In this document: positions 7,002 through 12,811 of the stretch, piece after piece | Numbering within the stretch: the first letter of the stretch is position 1 | Layout of the letters: the number at the start of each line of letters is the position of its first letter | Assembly (NCBI GenBank): GCA_946629475.1 | Contig: CAMOXX010000058.1 | Span: forward strand, 1-12,811 | Direction of reading: 5' to 3' | Length of the DNA stretch: 12,811 nucleotides | Origin: an uncultured Blautia sp. | GTDB lineage: Bacteria; Bacillota; Clostridia; Lachnospirales; Lachnospiraceae | Translations under genes and position numbers: made by a program | Notes under the pieces: generated by a model | The model's database searches: none | Told to the model about the DNA's origin: nothing | Seen by the model: only the letters and a program-made list of their open reading frames with translations

Positions 7002-8063
7002 TTATCGGGTGCTGTTAATAAGCTGCTTTTCGTACTCCGCAAAATCATACTGACGCTGCGGGAAATTATTAAAACGGTTGGTCCTTGCGTTCGCTGCTGT
7101 CTTTCGGGGATGAGACTCCGACTGCTGGCGGTGCTTTGCGTCAAGCTCGTGAACATCAGACAACGAATGAACATTCTGTTTTTTCCAATCAGATAGAATC
7201 CGGTCGGTGTACTGGAAGCTGGCCTGCCCTGTGTTCATTACGGTGCGGCGGCAGGCTTCCTGGATAAGTTCAAGGGAGAAACCATAATCATGATACCATG
7301 TGTTTATGAAGGTGATTTCTTCGGAAACAGGATTTCGCCCGGTAATACCCAGCGCTTTCATGACGGAAAAATAATCCTTGCTGTACTGGAATACAGAATC
7401 CTGTGCCTCCTGCACGGTTTTGATCCCTTTTTCCTGCCATGCCAGAGCAACGGATTCCATATACCGGATGCTCTTATGCCCATTGCTGACACAGTATTCT
7501 ATCAGGTACTGGATCAGCTCCGGAGACATGGAGACCCCATCGTAAAAATAGAGGATACGATTCATCTCGTTAGAGGTAAGGGGACGTCCGATATACTGTT
7601 CGGCAACAAAAAGAAGCTCGGCGACAGCCTGGTTCTCCTTCAGTTCCCTGATGCGTTCGGGGGTGAGTGAAAAACGACCCGATGGAGTGGAATTTGTCCT
7701 TGTTTCGGATGAACTGTGAACTGCCGCTTTTGGGGCTTTCGGATCGGAAACAATATTCTCCGGAGCAGGAACAGAGCACAGTGAGAGCGAAGTGATCTCT
7801 CCTTTATCTGAAAAACGGAGTGAGACCAGGCCTTTTCCGGCCCAGTATTTTAAGGCACGGATAATGTCGCGCTCATTGCAGCGGAGAAGATCTGCCATGG
7901 CTGCCATGTCAAATGTACCGGTGCCTTTTTGCGCAAAACGAAGGATACAGATATAAACTTTGACAAATTCACCATTGGCAGAAGCCATATAATGATCTGT
8001 AAATTCGTCAGGAAGCAGGGTATAGCCTTCCTGTTTTGGGTTTTCCAGTCTGATTGCAGCCAT
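7002..8063 (-). CDS. DnaD-family replication initiation protein with two DnaD C-terminal domains
   Basis: A 353-residue primosomal protein of the DnaD/DnaB family, whose members remodel origin DNA and help recruit the helicase and its loader. Residues about 30-95 look like a winged-helix domain (GEFVKVYICILRFA ... LKYWAGKGLV). A low-complexity linker of Ser, Thr and Pro covers about 100-130. Two DnaB_2-type repeats follow, each ending in the family signature: YMESVALAWQEKGI (201-214) and FQYTDRILSDWKKQNV (283-298). A basic tail contains RFNNFPQRQYDF (330-341), which resembles a conserved tail seen in clostridial and phage DnaD-like proteins. The start is the ATG at 8063, with AGAGG at 8071-8075 and 7 nt spacing. 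The frame extends to an ATG at 8126, but that codon abuts GGAGG with no spacing. The helicase-loader gene follows after 18 nt. The family is confident; which B. subtilis protein (DnaD or DnaB) it replaces is not settled, though its position next to the loader suggests DnaB. Confidence 0.87.
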   Translation of the reverse strand: MAAIRLENPKQEGYTLLPDEFTDHYMASANGEFVKVYICILRFAQKGTGTFDMAAMADLLRCNERDIIRALKYWAGKGLVSLRFSDKGEITSLSLCSVPAPENIVSDPKAPKAAVHSSSETRTNSTPSGRFSLTPERIRELKENQAVAELLFVAEQYIGRPLTSNEMNRILYFYDGVSMSPELIQYLIEYCVSNGHKSIRYMESVALAWQEKGIKTVQEAQDSVFQYSKDYFSVMKALGITGRNPVSEEITFINTWYHDYGFSLELIQEACRRTVMNTGQASFQYTDRILSDWKKQNVHSLSDVHELDAKHRQQSESHPRKTAANARTNRFNNFPQRQYDFAEYEKQLINSTR

Positions 8064-8147
8064 AGCAGAACCTCTTTCGTTTGCATCAACGCCAGAAATC
8101 CGAAAGACACCGGCCGATGAGAACATCCTCCGCCTGCCGGCAGTCTG
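8064..8147. other. murC-dnaD intergenic gap without terminator
   Basis: These 84 bases separate murC from the dnaD-type gene on the minus strand. The only strong structure is the perfect palindrome CTGCCGGCAG at 8134-8143. It has no loop of its own and no T-run after it, so it does not look like a terminator. No convincing -35/-10 pair for the dnaD-type gene is visible on the minus strand. The simplest reading is that murC transcription continues into the replication genes. Confidence 0.45.
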
Positions 8148-9533
8148 TCAGCTTCTGATCCCGAGGATATGTTCCCCGACGGTGACGATATCGCCTGCCC
8201 CCATAGTGATCAGGAGATCGCCGCTTTCGCAGCTGGTCAGGAGATAGTTTTCGATTTCATCAAAAGTTTGAAAGTATTCACAGGGTACACCAAGAGGAAG
8301 AATCTTCTTTTGGAGGTCTTCCGAGGTGATGCCGATCGTATTCTGTTCCCTCGCGGCATAGATGTCCGCAAGGACTACATGGTCAGCATGCGCAAGAGCG
8401 GATGCAAATTCATCCAGCAGGGCATATGTGCGGGTATAGGTGTGGGGCTGGAATACACACCAGATCTTTTTGTGCGGGTAGCTGTGCGCCGCCCGGAGTG
8501 TTGCTTCAATCTCCGTCGGATGATGCGCATAGTCATCGATGACTGTGACCCCACCAATCTCACCTTTCAGCTGAAAACGCCTTTCTGTTCCGGTGAAATC
8601 AAGCAGACCTTTTACGATTGTGTCCGTATCAATGCCGAGATAATCCGCAACAGCGATCACGGACAGCGCGTTGGAAACATTGTGTTCCCCCGGAACCCGG
8701 AGACAGAAGCTTCCGGCTTTGCGGCCGTTTTTCAGAACATGGAAAGAGGGCCTGCCATATTTGTCGTAGGTGATGTCGGATGCGGTATAATCTGCACAGT
8801 TCTTCAGACTGTATGTTATGACCCGGCAGGGCAGTCCTTCGGTGATCTGACGGTATTCCGGAGTGTCTGCGTTTATGACAAGGAGACCGTTTTCGGGAAG
8901 CAGCTCGGCAAATTTGCGGAAGGAATGCCGGATGTCATCAATATCTTTAAAAAAGTCGAGATGATCCGCATCCATGTTGAGGATAATGCTGATCCGCGGG
9001 AAAAAGCTGAGAAAACTGTTGGTATATTCACATGCCTCGGTCACAAACGTCTGAGAACTGCCAACGCGGATATTTCCATTAATGACCGGCAGAATGCCGC
9101 CGACACTGATCGTCGGATCTGACTCTGCTTTCAGAAGTACATGGGAAAGCATGGAAGTCGTGGTCGTTTTTCCGTGAGTACCCGAAACGGCAATCGGGGT
9201 GTCGTAATTCTTCATGATCTGTCCGAGAAGCTCGGCTCTTGTCAGCATTGGAAGTGAACGGCGGACTGCTTCCGCAAATTCCGGATTGTCAGGATGGACA
9301 GCTGCGGTATAAACAACAATCTCAGTTTCCGGTAAAATGTTTTCTGCTTTCTGGGAGTAGAAGACGCGAACTCCTTTTTGTTCAAGATGCCGGGTCAGAG
9401 GACTTTCCTTCATATCCGAACCGCTGACAATGAAACCGCGGCCGATAAGAATCTCTGCAAGCCCGCTCATGCTTATTCCGCCGATGCCGATAAAATGGAT
9501 GTTCTGGGGATTATCAAAATTAATCTGATACAT
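8148..9533 (-). CDS. murC: UDP-N-acetylmuramate--L-alanine ligase
   Basis: A cytoplasmic Mur ligase of 461 residues, the normal length for MurC. It adds the first amino acid, L-alanine, to UDP-MurNAc in peptidoglycan precursor synthesis, using ATP. The N-terminal Rossmann-like UDP-binding domain begins IHFIGIGGISMSGLAE (12-27). The ATP loop is GTHGKTTTTSM (118-128); EACEY (166-170) and NMDADHLDFF (186-195) are central-domain motifs. The C-terminal domain carries ERRF (317-320), DDYAHHPTE (333-341) and FQPHTYTRT (361-369). The HHPTE and HTYTR motifs identify MurC within the Mur ligases. The start is ATG at 9533, with AAGGA at 9541-9545 just upstream and about 7 nt spacing. A sigma-A-like promoter lies about 75 nt upstream. 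The dnaD-type gene begins 84 nt downstream with no terminator in between, so read-through into the replication genes is possible. Confidence 0.96.
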   Translation of the reverse strand: MYQINFDNPQNIHFIGIGGISMSGLAEILIGRGFIVSGSDMKESPLTRHLEQKGVRVFYSQKAENILPETEIVVYTAAVHPDNPEFAEAVRRSLPMLTRAELLGQIMKNYDTPIAVSGTHGKTTTTSMLSHVLLKAESDPTISVGGILPVINGNIRVGSSQTFVTEACEYTNSFLSFFPRISIILNMDADHLDFFKDIDDIRHSFRKFAELLPENGLLVINADTPEYRQITEGLPCRVITYSLKNCADYTASDITYDKYGRPSFHVLKNGRKAGSFCLRVPGEHNVSNALSVIAVADYLGIDTDTIVKGLLDFTGTERRFQLKGEIGGVTVIDDYAHHPTEIEATLRAAHSYPHKKIWCVFQPHTYTRTYALLDEFASALAHADHVVLADIYAAREQNTIGITSEDLQKKILPLGVPCEYFQTFDEIENYLLTSCESGDLLITMGAGDIVTVGEHILGIRS

Positions 9534-9606
9534 AATTGCTTCCTTTATATATATGTTGTGAAATGTCGGATTCTGCCTGTTTTTGTCGAATCACGTTCGG
9601 GAATAT

Positions 9607-9635
9607 ATTATACCGCGAAATAGGAAAATTGAAAA
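9607..9635 (-). promoter_or_regulatory. Candidate sigma-A promoter for murC
   Basis: Read on the minus strand, a perfect -10 box TATAAT (9612-9607) is preceded after exactly 17 nt by TTTTCA (9635-9630), which matches four of six positions of TTGACA. Transcription would begin near 9600, giving murC a leader of about 65 nt. Confidence 0.6.
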
Positions 9636-9710
9636 GAGTTACTTTTACAGGTTGAAGCTAACATGAGGAATGAAAAGCATTCCGAATGAATGGGTACTGA
9701 ACAGATACGA

Positions 9711-9732
9711 TTTGTTATATATACATAACAAA
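9711..9732. repeat. Perfect 8-bp inverted repeat, candidate operator
   Basis: TTTGTTAT (9711-9718) and ATAACAAA (9725-9732) are exact reverse complements separated by ATATAC. The 22-bp dyad lies about 80 bp upstream of the glgC -35 box and about 75 bp upstream of the murC -35 box, so it is placed between the two divergent promoters. AT-rich DNA produces such dyads by chance fairly often; the perfect arms and position make a transcription factor site possible but unproven. Confidence 0.4.
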
Positions 9733-9810
9733 GGAAAGTATAGAGAATTACCATTCTTAGTCAATAACAATAAAAAAATCAAAAACATATGCTAAATCTT
9801 GTAAATAATG

Positions 9811-9839
9811 TTCACTATTTTAGAAAAGTGTGCTATAAT
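9811..9839 (+). promoter_or_regulatory. Sigma-A promoter for glgC-glgD
   Basis: -35 TTCACT (9811-9816, four of six matches to TTGACA), a 17-nt spacer, and a perfect -10 TATAAT (9834-9839) preceded by TG at 9831-9832, an extended -10 element. Transcription would begin near 9846, giving a leader of only about 24 nt with the glgC ribosome binding site inside it. The short leader leaves no room for a riboswitch. Confidence 0.75.
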
Positions 9840-9869
9840 ACAAAATCATAACACACAAGAGGTGATTAC

Positions 9870-11147
9870 ATGATGAAGAAAGAGATGATTGCCATGCTTC
9901 TGGCCGGAGGGCAGGGGAGCAGGCTCGGCGTGCTGACTGAAAAGGTCGCAAAGCCGGCAGTCGCTTTCGGAGGGAAATACCGGATCATCGATTTTCCTCT
10001 GAGCAACTGTATCAATTCCGGCATTGATACTGTCGGCGTGCTGACACAATACCAGCCTCTTCGTCTCAACACTCATATCGGAATCGGAATCCCATGGGAT
10101 CTGGACCGGAATGAGGGTGGAGTTACTGTTCTGCCGCCATATGAAAAAAGCGAAAACAGCGAGTGGTATACAGGCACGGCAAATGCGATATATCAGAATA
10201 TGGAATACATGCAGGAGTACCATCCTGATTATGTGCTGATTCTATCCGGCGATCATATCTACAAAATGGATTATGAGGTGATGCTTGATTTCCACAAAGC
10301 AAACAAGGCGGATGTTACCATCGCATGTATGCCGGTTCCTATGGAAGAAGCCGGGCGGTTTGGCATAATGGTAGCGGATGAGTCAGGAAGGATCACAGAG
10401 TTTCAGGAAAAGCCTGAGCATCCCAGCAGCAATCTTGCATCGATGGGAATCTATATTTTCAGCTGGAAAGCCCTGAAGGAGGCTTTGATAGCCCTGAAGG
10501 ACCAGAACAGCTGTGATTTCGGCAAGCATGTTCTTCCATATTGTAAAGAAAAGGGCAGGAGGCTGTTCGCGTACGAATATAATGGCTATTGGAAGGATGT
10601 CGGGACACTCGGATCCTATTGGGAAGCCAATATGGAGCTTATTGATATTATTCCGGAATTCAATCTCTATGAGGAATTCTGGAGAATCTATACCAAGGGC
10701 GACATAATTCCTCCTCAGTACATTTCGGCAGACGCGGTTATAGGAAGATGCCTGATCGGCGAAGGAGCTGAAATCTATGGAGAAGTTCACAATTCAGTGA
10801 TCGGTCCGAATGTTGTGGTTGGCCGGGGGAGTGTCGTCCGGGACTCCATCATAATGCGGAATACATCCGTTGGTGAAAACACTGTCATTGACAGGGCGAT
10901 CGTAGCTGAGGATGTATGCATAGGCAGCAATACGGTGATCGGATTTGGCGAGGAGGTTCCCAATGTCAAAAAGCCTTCCGTTTACGCATTCGGGCTGGCG
11001 GTGATCGGTGAGCACAGCGTAATTCCGGATGATGTAAAAATCGGCAGGAATACGGCAGTTACAGGTGTTACAGTACCGGCGGATTATCCTGACGGAGTCC
11101 TCCCCGGAGGCCAGAACATTGAGGCAAAGGAGGGGGATGCTTTATGA
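9870..11147 (+). CDS. glgC: Glucose-1-phosphate adenylyltransferase, catalytic subunit
   Basis: Makes ADP-glucose from glucose 1-phosphate and ATP, the committed step of bacterial glycogen synthesis in the cytoplasm. Length is 425 residues, usual for GlgC. The nucleotidyltransferase domain carries LAGGQGSRL (11-19), VAKPAVAFGGKYRIIDF (26-42) with the catalytic-type Lys of AKPA, WYTGTANAIYQN, SGDHIYKMDY with metal-binding Asp128, EFQEKP for sugar phosphate, and YWKDVGT with Asp243. The C-terminal part (about 290-410) is a left-handed beta-helix of hexapeptide repeats (for example VIGPNVVVGRGSVV), as expected for allosteric control and oligomerisation. Two adjacent ATG codons (9870 and 9873) follow AAGAGGTGA at 9857-9865; either could be used, and the first is given. 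It overlaps glgD by four bases (ATGA), suggesting coupled translation. All catalytic motifs are intact, in contrast with GlgD. Confidence 0.96.
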   Translation: MMKKEMIAMLLAGGQGSRLGVLTEKVAKPAVAFGGKYRIIDFPLSNCINSGIDTVGVLTQYQPLRLNTHIGIGIPWDLDRNEGGVTVLPPYEKSENSEWYTGTANAIYQNMEYMQEYHPDYVLILSGDHIYKMDYEVMLDFHKANKADVTIACMPVPMEEAGRFGIMVADESGRITEFQEKPEHPSSNLASMGIYIFSWKALKEALIALKDQNSCDFGKHVLPYCKEKGRRLFAYEYNGYWKDVGTLGSYWEANMELIDIIPEFNLYEEFWRIYTKGDIIPPQYISADAVIGRCLIGEGAEIYGEVHNSVIGPNVVVGRGSVVRDSIIMRNTSVGENTVIDRAIVAEDVCIGSNTVIGFGEEVPNVKKPSVYAFGLAVIGEHSVIPDDVKIGRNTAVTGVTVPADYPDGVLPGGQNIEAKEGDAL

Positions 11148-12262
11148 GAGCAATAGGAATTATCCTGGCGGGCGGCAATAATAACCGTATGAGGGAACTT
11201 TCCAACCGGCGCGCAATAGCAGCCATGCCGATTGCAGGCAGTTACCGCGCGATCGATTTTGCGCTCAGCAGTATGGCAAATTCTCACATCAATAAGGTGG
11301 CGGTATTCACTCAGTATAATGCACGCTCTCTGAATGAACACCTCAGCTCATCGAAATGGTGGGATTTTGGCCGCAAACAAGGCGGTCTGTTTGTATTCAC
11401 TCCAACAATCACCAAGGAAAACAGCTTGTGGTACCAGGGAACAGCGGATGCAATTTACCAGAACATCGATTTCCTGAAAAGCAGCCATGAGCCATATGTG
11501 GTGATTGCGTCAGGTGATTGTGTTTACAAGCTTGATTACAACAAGGTGCTGGAGTATCATATCGCAAAAAGAGCAGATGTGACAATAGTCTGCACCACAT
11601 GCAATGATCCTTCAGAAATCGAGCGTTTTGGTGTTTTGCGGATGAACGAGGACAGCCGGATCGAGGAGTTCGAGGAGAAACCTATGGTTTCTCCGTACAA
11701 TACGGTTTCCGCAGGTATTTATATTATCCGGCGGAGGCTTCTGATCGAACTTGTTGAGAAGGCAGGGCAGGAAGGACGAAATGATTTTGTGCGTGATATA
11801 CTGATCCGGTATAAAAACCTGAAGCGGATATATGGCTACAAGATCGATACCTTCTGGAGTAATATTTCAACAGCCGAGTCTTACTACAAAACAAACATGG
11901 CTTTTCTGAATCCGGAGGTACGGAATTACTTTTTCCGGCAGGAACCTGCGGTTAAGACGAGGATTGATGATTTCCCTCCGGCCAAGTACAATCCGGGAGC
12001 GGTGGTGAAAAACAGCCTTGTTTCCAGCGGCTGCATCATAAACGGAACCGTTGAAAACTCGATTTTGTTTAAGGATGTTTATGTTGGAAATAACTGTGTT
12101 ATTAAAAACTCGGTTATTTTGAACAGTGTTTATTTTGGGGACAACACACATATCGAAAACTGCATAGTTGAGAGTCGGGATACGATCAAGGCCAATTCTT
12201 ACTTTTGCGGTGAAGATGGGGTAAAAATCGTTGTTGAAAACAATGACAGATTTGCTGTATAG
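11144..12262 (+). CDS. glgD: GlgD, glucose-1-phosphate adenylyltransferase regulatory-type subunit
   Basis: A 372-residue paralogue of GlgC of the Firmicute GlgD type, which forms mixed GlgC/GlgD complexes and modulates activity. The nucleotidyltransferase fold is recognisable (IILAGGNNNRMREL, SYRAIDFALSS, LWYQGTADAIYQN, EEFEEKP) and a short hexapeptide beta-helix fills about 275-365. Key positions differ from GlgC. The AKPA motif reads AIAA (24-27), so the catalytic Lys is Ile25. WKDVGT reads WSNIST (238-243), so the second metal-binding Asp is Asn240. Asp125 in SGDCVYK is kept. These changes agree with a subunit that is catalytically weak or inactive; this is inferred from the motifs, not shown. 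The start ATG overlaps the glgC stop, with AAGGAGGGGG at 11127-11136 as ribosome binding site. The C-terminal domain is about 50 residues shorter than in GlgC. Confidence 0.93.
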   Translation: MRAIGIILAGGNNNRMRELSNRRAIAAMPIAGSYRAIDFALSSMANSHINKVAVFTQYNARSLNEHLSSSKWWDFGRKQGGLFVFTPTITKENSLWYQGTADAIYQNIDFLKSSHEPYVVIASGDCVYKLDYNKVLEYHIAKRADVTIVCTTCNDPSEIERFGVLRMNEDSRIEEFEEKPMVSPYNTVSAGIYIIRRRLLIELVEKAGQEGRNDFVRDILIRYKNLKRIYGYKIDTFWSNISTAESYYKTNMAFLNPEVRNYFFRQEPAVKTRIDDFPPAKYNPGAVVKNSLVSSGCIINGTVENSILFKDVYVGNNCVIKNSVILNSVYFGDNTHIENCIVESRDTIKANSYFCGEDGVKIVVENNDRFAV

Positions 12263-12361
12263 GGTGTGAGGGCGTTTCTACGAGCGTCCTGCGAAGACAT
12301 AACAATGGAGTTGTTGGTACAACGTGCGATCCTGAAAAATTGAAAGGAGAACACAAATAAA
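12263..12361 (+). other. glgD-spoVG intergenic leader with small hairpins
   Basis: Ninety-nine bases between glgD and spoVG. A 7-bp stem with two wobbles can form at 12269-12275 and 12284-12290; no T-run follows, so it is not an evident terminator. Two short stems at 12301-12323 share bases (AACAA with TTGTT, or GTTGT with ACAAC) and could not form together. The spoVG ribosome binding site AAGGAGA is at 12344-12350. I see no clear -35/-10 pair, so spoVG may be read from the glg promoter or from a promoter I cannot recognise. Confidence 0.4.
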
Positions 12362-12649
12362 ATGAATATTACAGATGTGCGTATACGTAAGGTATCTAAA
12401 GAAGGCAAAATGAAAGCGGTCGTTTCGATTACATTGGACGATGAATTTGTCATTCATGATATCAAAGTGATCGAAGGCGACAGAGGCCTTTTTATTGCCA
12501 TGCCGAGCCGGAAGGCGGCAGACGGCGAATACCGCGATATTGCGCACCCGATCAACTCTGCAACCAGAGAAATGATGCAGAATACGATTCTGGTACATTA
12601 TCAGGAGGCGGTTCTCTCAGATCCTGGCGAAACCACAGAAGAAGCATGA
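12362..12649 (+). CDS. spoVG: SpoVG family regulator
   Basis: A 95-residue protein matching SpoVG almost end to end: MNITDVRIRKV at the start, GKMKAVVSITLDDEFVIHDI in the beta-sheet core, GLFIAMPSRKAADGEYRDIA, then HPINSATREMM leading to the C-terminal helix. By family knowledge SpoVG is a small dimeric nucleic-acid-binding protein; it affects asymmetric septation and cortex formation in spore formers and virulence or capsule genes in non-sporulating relatives. The acidic tail ends SDPGETTEEA. Start ATG at 12362, with AAGGAGA at 12344-12350 and 11 nt spacing. It lies 99 nt after glgD on the same strand and is followed by a hairpin and a strong terminator. Its presence is compatible with a spore former but does not prove one, since SpoVG also occurs in non-sporulating Firmicutes. 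Confidence 0.95.
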   Translation: MNITDVRIRKVSKEGKMKAVVSITLDDEFVIHDIKVIEGDRGLFIAMPSRKAADGEYRDIAHPINSATREMMQNTILVHYQEAVLSDPGETTEEA

Positions 12650-12655
12650 GCAGAT

Positions 12656-12682
12656 TTCCGGCCGGCGGATCGTCGGCCGGAA
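12656..12682 (+). other. GC-rich perfect hairpin after spoVG
   Basis: TTCCGGCCG (12656-12664) pairs with CGGCCGGAA (12674-12682); inner bases extend the stem to 12 bp (one G-T wobble) around a GAT loop. It begins 6 nt after the spoVG stop codon. No T-run follows, so by itself it is not a standard terminator. It may protect the 3' end of the spoVG transcript or help the terminator just downstream. Confidence 0.65.
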
Positions 12683-12693
12683 TACGAAGAATC

Positions 12694-12733
12694 AAAAAGG
12701 GGCGGTTCCGATTAAAGGAACCGCCCTCTTTTT
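12694..12733. terminator. Bidirectional intrinsic terminator between spoVG and tRNA-Leu
   Basis: GGGCGGTTCC (12700-12709) pairs perfectly with GGAACCGCCC (12717-12726) around a 7-nt loop GATTAAA. On the plus strand TTTTT follows at 12729-12733. On the minus strand the A-run at 12694-12698 gives TTTTT after the stem. The element can therefore end both spoVG transcription and the converging tRNA-Leu transcript. Confidence 0.92.
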
Positions 12734-12744
12734 AGCAATAAAAA

Positions 12745-12811
12745 TGCAGGAGATGGGACTTGAACCCACACGATCTTGCGACCACAGGCACCTGAAGCCT
12801 GCGCGTCTGCC
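12745..12811 (-). tRNA. tRNA-Leu (anticodon CAG), 5' end beyond window
   Basis: Read on the minus strand from the window edge, the end of the D-loop and D-arm (GGCAGACGCGC) is followed by anticodon stem CAGGC/GCCTG with loop TTCAGGT, giving anticodon CAG (12792-12794), which reads CUG. A long class II variable arm comes next (TGGTCGCAAGATCG region), then the T-arm GTGGG-TTCAAGT-CCCAT and the acceptor strand CTCCTGC with discriminator A at 12745. The long variable arm and discriminator A fit leucine. CCA is not encoded; the gene runs straight into TTTTT. The acceptor 5' strand and first part of the D-arm, roughly 20-25 nt, are missing because of the window edge. Confidence 0.93.

Larger units (their letters stand above)
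9534..9869. other. AT-rich divergent intergenic region between murC and glgC
   Basis: 336 bases without a supported gene. The region holds a minus-strand promoter for murC near 9607-9635, a plus-strand promoter for glgC near 9811-9839, a small hairpin GGAATG/CATTCC (9667-9672 and 9678-9683, 5-nt loop), and a longer inverted repeat at 9711-9732. An A-rich tract (9771-9786) lies upstream of the glgC promoter and may act as a bend or a distal UP-like element. A tiny eight-codon frame at 9663-9689 has no ribosome binding site and is not called. Confidence 0.7.

Noticed and set aside
8064..8126. Upstream extension of the dnaD-type gene to an ATG at 8126
   Set aside because: GGAGG abuts that ATG with no spacing, while the ATG at 8063 has AGAGG at 7 nt and begins the recognisable domain.
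8134..8143. Palindrome CTGCCGGCAG after murC as a terminator
   Set aside because: No loop and no T-run; it is a simple GC palindrome.
8169..9122. 317-codon open frame on the plus strand opposite murC
   Set aside because: Its composition is that of an antisense frame (rich in Cys, Arg and His with no motifs), while murC is unambiguous.
12343..12367. Sigma-H-like promoter pattern (AGGAGAA with a downstream GAAT) at spoVG
   Set aside because: It coincides with the ribosome binding site and start codon, so it could not drive a leadered spoVG transcript.
1..12811. CRISPR array, defence island, prophage or integrated element
   Set aside because: No spaced direct repeats, integrase, transposase or phage structural genes are seen. 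The gene content is housekeeping throughout.

Overview
This window looks like an ordinary chromosomal stretch of a clostridial Firmicute, most likely a Lachnospiraceae-type gut anaerobe of moderate G+C. The evidence is a DnaD/DnaI-type helicase-loading pair, a YhaO/YhaN pair, a glgC-glgD pair, spoVG, purine-rich Shine-Dalgarno sites before almost every gene, and a tRNA gene without an encoded CCA. The lineage is inferred from gene content only. I see no CRISPR array, insertion sequence, prophage or rRNA.

Layout. Bases 1-4793, plus strand: the 3' part of an SGNH/GDSL-type hydrolase gene, then asnS, a YhaO/SbcD-like nuclease and a short YhaN-like Rad50/SMC-type ATPase. Spacing is 17-27 nt throughout, and a strong intrinsic terminator overlaps the last stop codon. 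Bases 4792-9612, minus strand, read from right to left: a promoter, murC, a DnaD-family protein with two C-terminal repeats, a DnaI/DnaC-like helicase loader and a divergent ribose-phosphate pyrophosphokinase. The last three are tightly packed, and murC may be co-transcribed with them. Bases 9534-9869 form an AT-rich divergent intergenic region with promoters facing both ways and an 8-bp inverted repeat. Bases 9870-12649, plus strand: glgC and glgD overlapping by 4 nt, then spoVG after a 99-nt leader. Bases 12650-12811: a GC-rich hairpin, a terminator that reads in both directions, and the 3' part of a minus-strand tRNA-Leu(CAG) gene cut by the window edge.

How the genes work together. AsnS charges tRNA-Asn. 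YhaO and YhaN probably form a nuclease-ATPase complex of the SbcCD/Mre11-Rad50 class, and this YhaN has a two-helix membrane hairpin exactly where Rad50 has its zinc hook. DnaD and DnaI load the replicative helicase, and the adjacent PRPP synthetase supplies the precursor for nucleotide synthesis. MurC makes a cell-wall precursor. GlgC and GlgD make ADP-glucose for glycogen; this GlgD has lost two catalytic positions and is probably a regulatory subunit. SpoVG is a small nucleic-acid-binding regulator.

I did not find a clearly new biological system. The item most worth a second look is the compact membrane-hairpin YhaN paired with YhaO. Next are the divergent PRPP synthetase sitting in a replication-initiation cluster, and the uncharacterised palindrome in the glgC/murC intergenic region.
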